From contig KZ992464.1 of assembly GCA_003614735.1 (NCBI GenBank), forward strand, positions 1-51,694: a stretch of DNA of 51,694 nt, read 5' to 3'. This document shows positions 46,320 through 51,694 of this stretch, one piece after another. Position 1 is the stretch's first letter. Each line of letters begins with the position of its first letter. The stretch is from Thamnocephalis sphaerospora (Eukaryota > Zoopagomycota > Zoopagomycetes > Zoopagales > Sigmoideomycetaceae). The notes under the pieces were generated by a model. It had not been told where the DNA came from, ran no database searches, and worked only from the letters and a program-made list of their open reading frames with translations. The position numbers and the translations under genes are program-made.

Positions 46320-47792
46320 ATGTGGTTTGCACGCACTTACGATCCGGTGCAGGCAGGCAGCATTGACGGCACTGACAGCATTCCGCACGATCGCGCTATT
46401 GTTCGCGCCACTCGGGCCGCATGTAGGTTCGGAATGACGCTAAACGCTCTTTCTGTCGCGCAACTAACGCGCATGACAAGCAGACCGACCACCAGGCAAG
46501 ACGCGTGCTGGCGTAACAAAAGACCCGCTTTGTACGCTATTTGTTGGTCGTCTTAGCCCAGAGACCACCGACGGTGAGCGCAACATGTCGTGCCCTATGT
46601 GCGCAGTGCTACAGGCGTCACCAGAGCTGACGGGCGGATAGAGACGCTATACCGAGCATTCAGCGTCTATGGCGAAGTGAGACAGGCAGCGGTTACCGTC
46701 AATTTCGGTAGGCCGACCGGGTCTGAGAGAGTGCAGGTGTGATTGCGCCACTAACATCGCCGCAACGCCAGTGACGGGCGTCTCGCGTTGCTATGGCTTT
46801 GTCGAGTTTGCATCGGAACGCGTCTGCCGCGATGTCTATCGGGTACGTTGCTGGATGGTATGCAGGACACGCGCCTGTACTCACATGCCGCTGTTCATTA
46901 GCAAGCCCACCGACTGACGATAGATGAACGGGCGGTGCTCGTTGACTATGAACGCGCTCGGGTCATGAATGGCTGGGTACCGCGGCGTCAAGGTAGGCAC
47001 GACGCACCTGAGCCACACATTGTACGTTAACGCGTTATCACGGCCATTTCTGGCACGCTTAGGAGGCGGCTTTGGAGGTAAGAAGGAATCGGGTCAGCTG
47101 CGCTTTGGAGCGCGTAATCGGCCCTTCAAGCGACCCATGTAAGCAGCGAGACTTTGCGCCGATACAGGGCGTGCATGGCGTCTGCGCACAGCTGGCCACT
47201 CCTTTATCTGACGTCATATGCGGAGCACAGTGTACACCTCGATCCTCCTGTGACGAACGAGGACGAAAGCAGCATGGTGGCGTACGAAGCAGAGCTACGT
47301 CGGCTGCGCGCGATAGAGCACGCCGCCGAGCGCCAGCGTACCGATGACTGCTGGCGTGACCCATGGGTAGCGCGTGCTTACCATCGCAACCAGCGCGAAC
47401 GGGGACAGTCGTCTACTGATGCGAAGCAGCAAGTTCAGCCTCCACAGCCGCGCTCAACGTCGCATAGTCGTCATCGCCGACAAAGCGTGAGCCGCGAGCG
47501 ACGACGACATCGATCGCGCTCCGCGTCGGACCGCCGTCGCGAGTACGACCACGGCCGCGATCGCAGTCGACGCTCGCGTAGTCGGGAGCGGCACCGCAGC
47601 CGTCGCGACGAAGAGCTACGTGACACGCGGCACACTAGGCGTCGCAGTCTCAGCCGGAGTCGCGATGACCGCCGTTCTTACCGGACCCATCGCCATGACC
47701 GCCATGAGCGTGGCCGTGACCGCGAGCGTGACCGCAGCCACACGCGTTATTCTAGTCGCAGCCGCAGTGGCAGTCGACGCCAGCCTCATTAG
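46320..47792 (+). CDS. SNRNP35: U11/U12 snRNP 35 kDa protein (minor spliceosome)
   Basis: Seven exons (46320-46422, 46496-46573, 46615-46707, 46772-46842, 46902-46992, 47063-47138, 47231-47792) total 1074 nt and encode 357 aa. The N-terminus [13 protein letters not shown], followed by PHDRAIVRA, matches human U11/U12-35K ([13 protein letters not shown]). The RRM shows RNP2 TLFVGRL and RNP1 RCYGFVEF. The diagnostic segment [20 protein letters not shown] (human [19 protein letters not shown]) separates it from the paralogue U1-70K. The C-terminal third is an Arg/Ser/Asp/His-rich tail, longer than in human (246 aa total). The protein is a component of the U11/U12 di-snRNP that recognises 5' splice sites of U12-type introns in the nucleus. 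All its own introns are ordinary GT-AG, with branch-like CTAAC in several. Confidence 0.93.
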
Positions 47793-48202
47793 CGCACTCG
47801 AGCTTTTATCACGCATGATTACCCCGCCCTGTTTGCAGCCAATCAGCACCATGTAACAGTTAGTTCCCACGTCACGTGCGCCAGTGATAGAAATGCCGGC
47901 CTGATAGGCTGTCGCCGCCGATAATAGAGCACACTACGCATCCTCAACCGGTTATGCACCACGCCTCTTTTGCCTTGACCAGCATAGCTCAGCTTGTATC
48001 CAGACTGTTCTTCTCGACGCTTATCTGTGCACCTGAACGCCTGCCGGCCCCTTTTCCAGCTATTCCGCCCCCGCAACCGGCTCTTGCCTGGCAAACCTAG
48101 TGGCCACCCAGGGTTTCTGTGCTGCTTTCTCTGTACCGCTACCACACGAAATAGCTCATTGCAGTCTACTATTGCTCATCTCCCACCTTGCGCCGCTCTA
48201 CT
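47793..48202. other. Gap between U11/U12-35K and the mitochondrial carrier
   Basis: No gene was recognised in these 410 nt. The last 200 nt are pyrimidine-rich and probably form the carrier promoter and leader. Confidence 0.4.
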
Positions 48203-49753
48203 ATGCTTTCTGACTATCACGTGCGCGAATTAGTCGCCGGCACCGTGGGCGGCTGGGCACAGGTCGTTGTTGGCCACCCGTTCGACACAGTCAAGGTAGG
48301 CGGCAGCCAGCCTGTACGGCTATCGGTTGTAGGTGCGCGTTGACCACGCTTGATGCAATGTGGTTGTAGAACTATTTTTATCTGTGGGCGGCCATGTGAC
48401 TTGCGGATGAATAGAGTACTGCCTCATGGCTGCTATCGCGGCTACTTTGCTACCATTGCCATGGTTCATATGATGCGCAAGCTGTTACTACTGCTGGTGC
48501 GCGTACGCATGGTATGCATGTACGGTCTACTGAGCGGGCTGTCCGACGCTAGTTGCCTTATTGAACCGAGGTTGGCGACAAAGGCGTGTTGTACTAACTG
48601 GCGACCGCAGGTGCGTCTGCAGACACAGCCAAATCCGCCCCTATTCCGTGGCCCACTCGACTGCGTGCGCAAGACGGTAACACGCGAAGGGGTAGGTGCT
48701 GGCACTTGCGACAGACATGACCGCAGCCGCTTGACGGAGTTCTCGATAGGTTCGTGGCCTTTTCAAAGGAGTGTACTCGCCTCTGATGGGGATTGGCATT
48801 TGGTAAGCATGTTTACCATCATGCGCTATTTCACGCGTACTGACCATGTGGATGCAGTAATGCTACGCTGTTTAGTACCAATGAAAATTTCCGCCGGCTG
48901 CTGCAGGCCGGCGATCCAGGCAAGGAGCTGACCTTGAGCGAGATGACGCTTGCCGGTGCACTTTCCGGTGCTGTGCTGGCGCTTGTGCTCTGTCCAATGG
49001 AGCTCGTCAAGATCCGAATGCAGGTGCAGTATGAAGGTGCAGGTTCTGGTGCAAGCGCGGCACGACCGGTAAGCAGGACCACCGAATGCTGTACGCTGCC
49101 TGTACGCTTACCATACGGTATGCCACACCCTGCAGTACACGGGCGTCATGGACTGCACACGACGCACCTTTCACGCTGAAGGCATGCGCGGCTTGTTTCG
49201 CGGTCTCAATCTGACCATGCTGCGTGAGATCCCGTCGACGGCAGCGTACTTTGGTAGATGGCATCGTGGCGGCGATATATTACGCACAATCTAATCCTGG
49301 CTGCTGACAGGCACCTACGAGGCACTCAAGGAACTGCTGATTCTGCGCCATCCCGATAACCTGCAGCACCCACGCACGCTCGACCTCTTGCTTGCGGGTG
49401 GCATCGCCGGTCAGATGGCATGGGTCACCTGCTACCCGCAGGACGTTGTCAAGTCGCGTATGCAAATGGAGCCGGCCGCCACGCGACGCAGCATGTGGTA
49501 CTACACGCAAGAGCTGTGGCACACGGGCAACCGCAACTGGCGTGTTTTCTTCAAGGGCTTTGGCACTGCCATGGTGCGCGCCTTTCCCGCCAATGCAGCC
49601 ACCTTTTTCGCCTACGAAAATGTAATGGAGATGATGGAGATCAAGCAAAAACGCCGGCGGCACAGCCTCGAGTACGATCCACAGACCAGTCTGGAACATC
49701 ACCAGCACGAGGAAGGCGATCGGCGGCGCAAAACCATGTCCATACCTGTCTAG
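48203..49753 (+). CDS. Mitochondrial carrier (SLC25) protein, intact copy
   Basis: Six exons (48203-48295, 48611-48691, 48750-48802, 48858-49068, 49136-49253, 49311-49753) total 999 nt and encode 332 aa. Three carrier repeats are present, each with the Px(D/E)xx(K/R) signature: HPFDTVK near residue 25, CPMELVK in the second repeat and YPQDVVK in the third. The pattern VRLQTQ and KGVYSPLMGIGICNATLF resembles carnitine/acylcarnitine and basic-amino-acid or ornithine carriers of the inner mitochondrial membrane; I cannot choose between these. A hydrophilic C-terminal extension of about 40 residues (KRRRHSLEY onward) is unusual. A truncated paralogue follows downstream in the same direction, so the pair probably arose by tandem duplication. 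Confidence 0.92.
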
Positions 49754-50452
49754 AACTGCCGCTGAGCAGCGACGCGCATTTGTGTACCTATACTCGGTCC
49801 ATTCCCCCATGTTGCATATCAAAAACGAGAAACAACGATGATGCTTGGTTGGCGTAGATGCTGTCGCCAGGGGTCGTGAGAATGTTGGCATTCTCCGTAC
49901 ATGAACCATGCCATGCCGAGGGCTGTGACGCGACTCTGAGCTGAAAACGAGCGGTCTTTCCACGCTTGCACTCGCCAAACTCGACAGCAACGCCATCCGC
50001 TTGGGAACGCACGTGAGGTGGGCGCTACGGAACAGAAAGTGGCGGCATCGTAAAAGTACGCTTTATGGCATGTCAATGTAGTTCAGCACCTCCAGTGAGA
50101 CGCAGCTGCGGAAAGTCTGCTGCATCTCCGTTCTCCATCTGGCCGCCGCCTTTTAATCCGCACGTACGCATGGCTGCCCCCTGTTGGTGCCTCTGGGCGG
50201 CGGTGTCTGCGCAGCTGATGATCTTCCCACATCGGCGGATGTATCTGCCGCCCAGTTTTCACGATTCAGCCTAAAACCAACCTGCGCGCCGCCCGCGCTC
50301 CAAACTCACTTTTGCGCTGCTCTCCCTCTTCACCCGCCGCCCTCTCTGTGTCGCTTGTTCCTTTGTGTCGCTATCTCTCACCGCACGCCCCCTTTTAGCA
50401 CCTGTTTCTTGTTTTGTAGGCGGTCATCTTGCCTCAGCGCGCTTTTGCTGCC
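49754..50452. other. Gap between the two carrier copies
   Basis: No gene was recognised in this 699-nt gap. The part just upstream of the second copy (about 50320-50420) is pyrimidine-rich, as before the first copy. Confidence 0.4.
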
Positions 50453-51082
50453 ATGGCATTCCTAAACGATCACACGCGCGAGTTTGTCGCCGGCACCATG
50501 GGTGGCTGGGCCCAGGTGGTGGTGGGCCACCCGTTCGATACGCTCAAGGTACGAGGGCACACGGAGTGGCACGACGTCTGGGAACTAGCAGGCGTAGGCA
50601 ACGACAGCAGCGGCAGCAGCGGCCGTTCGCTCTACGGTTGTTGGCAGCTGGACGCTAGTAGGGTACACGGGTTATCGCGTAGCTGACTGTGTGGCGTTGT
50701 ACACGATATATGCAGGTTCGACTACAGACCCAGACACACCCGCCGCGTTTCCACAATGGCATGGATTGCCTGCGCGTAACGCTCAAGGAGGAGGGCGTAA
50801 GTGGACGGTAGCGCGGCCAAATGCCCGCGGTGAATTTGACTCATAGATGACCATCTGGCGTGTATGCATCTACAGCCGCAGGGTCTCTACAAGGGCGTCA
50901 TGTCGCCGCTGGCCGGTATCGGTATCTGTAACGCCGTCCTGTTTGCCGCCAACGGCTATTTCCGCGGTGTAGTGCGCGAGAACCGTGCCGACGGCAACAT
51001 GGAACGGCCGTTCACCATTCCGGAGCTGATGGTGGCCGGTGGTCTTGGTGGTATTGCCATGGCCTTTGCCAATTGTCCAGTG
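50453..51082 (+). pseudogene. Second mitochondrial carrier copy, truncated at a chimeric junction
   Basis: Exons 50453-50548, 50716-50796 and 50876 onward encode a close paralogue of the upstream carrier (FVAGTMGGWAQVVVGHPFDTLK, VRLQTQ, GLYKGVMSPLAGIGICNAVLF). The introns after HPFDTLK and after the EEG glycine match those of the first copy, and exon 2 is 81 nt in both. The intron that splits GIC in the first copy is absent here. Carrier similarity stops in the middle of the second repeat at FANCPV, where the second signature (PxE/DxxK) should begin. The sequence then turns into panB coding sequence in another frame, so this frame ends at 51127. About 128 carrier residues remain of roughly 300. 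It is either a real rearrangement or an assembly misjoin. Confidence 0.85.
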
Positions 51083-51518
51083 CAGCGGCCAGGTGCTCGT
51101 CTATTCCGACGTGCTGGGCACCTTTGACAAATTCAGCCCGCGGCAAGTGCCAGGCAGTGTGTGCTAGTGTAGTGCGCTCGTGCTAATCTGAGCCATCGTC
51201 TTGTGTGTGTGTGTGTGTAGATTCTGCAAGCGTTATACAGAGCTGGCAAGTTCGATCGAGTCTGCGCTGGCCGATTATAACCGTGAAACGCGCGAAGGCC
51301 TCTTCCCTGCGCCTGAGCATTGTCTGCCTATGGCAGAGATAGAGCGCGAGCGGCTTGATACGGCTCTGCGCGCGTTTGATGCCGCACAGCCAGGCTACCA
51401 GCCTGTGCTGACGGCAACGGCTGTGCAAGAAATGACACCATTGAAGCCACCGGTAGAGCATGAGGTGCCGGCTCCGGCTCCGGTGACTGCACGCAAGGTG
51501 GCGGCCGGCGCCAGCTGA
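51078..51518 (+). pseudogene. panB: 3' part of a panB gene (ketopantoate hydroxymethyltransferase), lacking its 5' part
   Basis: From about 51078 the sequence encodes QCSGQVLVYSDVLGTFDKFSP, a C-terminal segment typical of 3-methyl-2-oxobutanoate hydroxymethyltransferase, the first enzyme of pantothenate synthesis. It continues after an intron (51143-51220) with FCKRYTELASSIESALADY, REGLFPAPEHCLPM and a Pro/Ala-rich tail to the stop at 51516-51518. The intron begins GCAAGT and ends TGTAG, so it is a GC-AG intron, and its pyrimidine tract is a TG repeat. The N-terminal two thirds of the enzyme, with the TIM-barrel active site, are absent; the sequence upstream is the truncated carrier. The frame is intact in this part. 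Any transcript would start in the carrier, out of frame. Confidence 0.85.
51188..51218 (+). repeat. Short TG repeat at the panB acceptor site
   Basis: A TG dinucleotide run (about 51202-51218) directly precedes the acceptor TAG of the GC-AG intron and takes the place of a normal polypyrimidine tract. Confidence 0.6.
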
Positions 51519-51694
51519 ACAACATGTAGAAATACACATCCTACATAAGCTGGGCATCATCCTTTTTATAGCGTCTTTTACTTTGTGGTCACGATGACCA
51601 ACGGACAGTGTCCGTTGCTGCTGCTGTCACTTTGGTTGTCATTTCAACATGACGTCTCATTAAACCATTACTGCTGTGATCTGCATTACATGCT

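Noticed and set aside
45612-46556. Plus-strand open frame of 314 codons as one protein
   Set aside because: Only the part from 46320 is real (exon 1 of U11/U12-35K); the upstream portion is antisense to NOP53.
46320-47792. Identification as U1-70K
   Set aside because: U1-70K shares the RRM and RS tail, but the [10 protein letters not shown] segment and N-terminal [13 protein letters not shown] are specific to U11/U12-35K.

Overview
The window reads as nuclear DNA of an intron-rich, early-diverging fungus. The evidence is short GT-AG introns (about 60-580 nt) in most genes, TATA boxes, an M36 fungalysin-family secreted protein, a pmd1/MDR-type ABC transporter, and a complete gene for the U11/U12 minor-spliceosome 35K protein. 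As general knowledge, that gene is missing from most Dikarya but kept in some basal lineages. No tRNA, rRNA, CRISPR array or transposable element was recognised. All exon maps were made by eye: I joined GT-AG sites, kept the reading frame and matched remembered family sequences. Each full map sums to a multiple of three.

Layout. 0.3-9 kb: ABC transporter (+), NmrA-like reductase (-), MARCH5-like RING-CH ligase (-), PDCD5 (+). 9-16.5 kb: PRP4 splicing kinase (-) and TATA-binding protein (+), divergent, with a repeat-rich gap between them. 17.4-22.4 kb: sulfite oxidase (+), ribosomal protein uL29 (+), NRDE/TANGO2-like protein (-). 22.6-28 kb: an uncharacterised Ser/Thr-rich ORF (-) and a DH-PH-FYVE-FYVE RhoGEF (-). 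28-34.2 kb: about 6 kb with no recognisable gene, but with a possible broken gene near 28.5-29.1 kb. 34.2-36.4 kb: a SAP plus SAM domain protein (+). 37-43 kb: three neighbouring predicted secreted proteins. 44.4-47.8 kb: NOP53 (-) and U11/U12-35K (+), divergent. 48.2-51.5 kb: an intact mitochondrial carrier, then a second carrier copy broken off and joined to the 3' end of a pantothenate-pathway panB gene.

The most unusual block is 37-43 kb. A secreted fungalysin relative has lost the HExxH zinc/catalytic motif although the rest of the fold is intact. A secreted metallophosphatase relative has lost several metal ligands although its frame and introns are intact. Between them lies an orphan secreted protein that shares two short segments with the fungalysin-like protein. 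Together they look like a small locus of secreted pseudoenzymes. Other points to follow up are the minor-spliceosome gene, the carrier/panB chimera, the tandem FYVE fingers, and many very small exons (22, 27, 29, 33 and 34 nt, plus an exon holding only the start codon).
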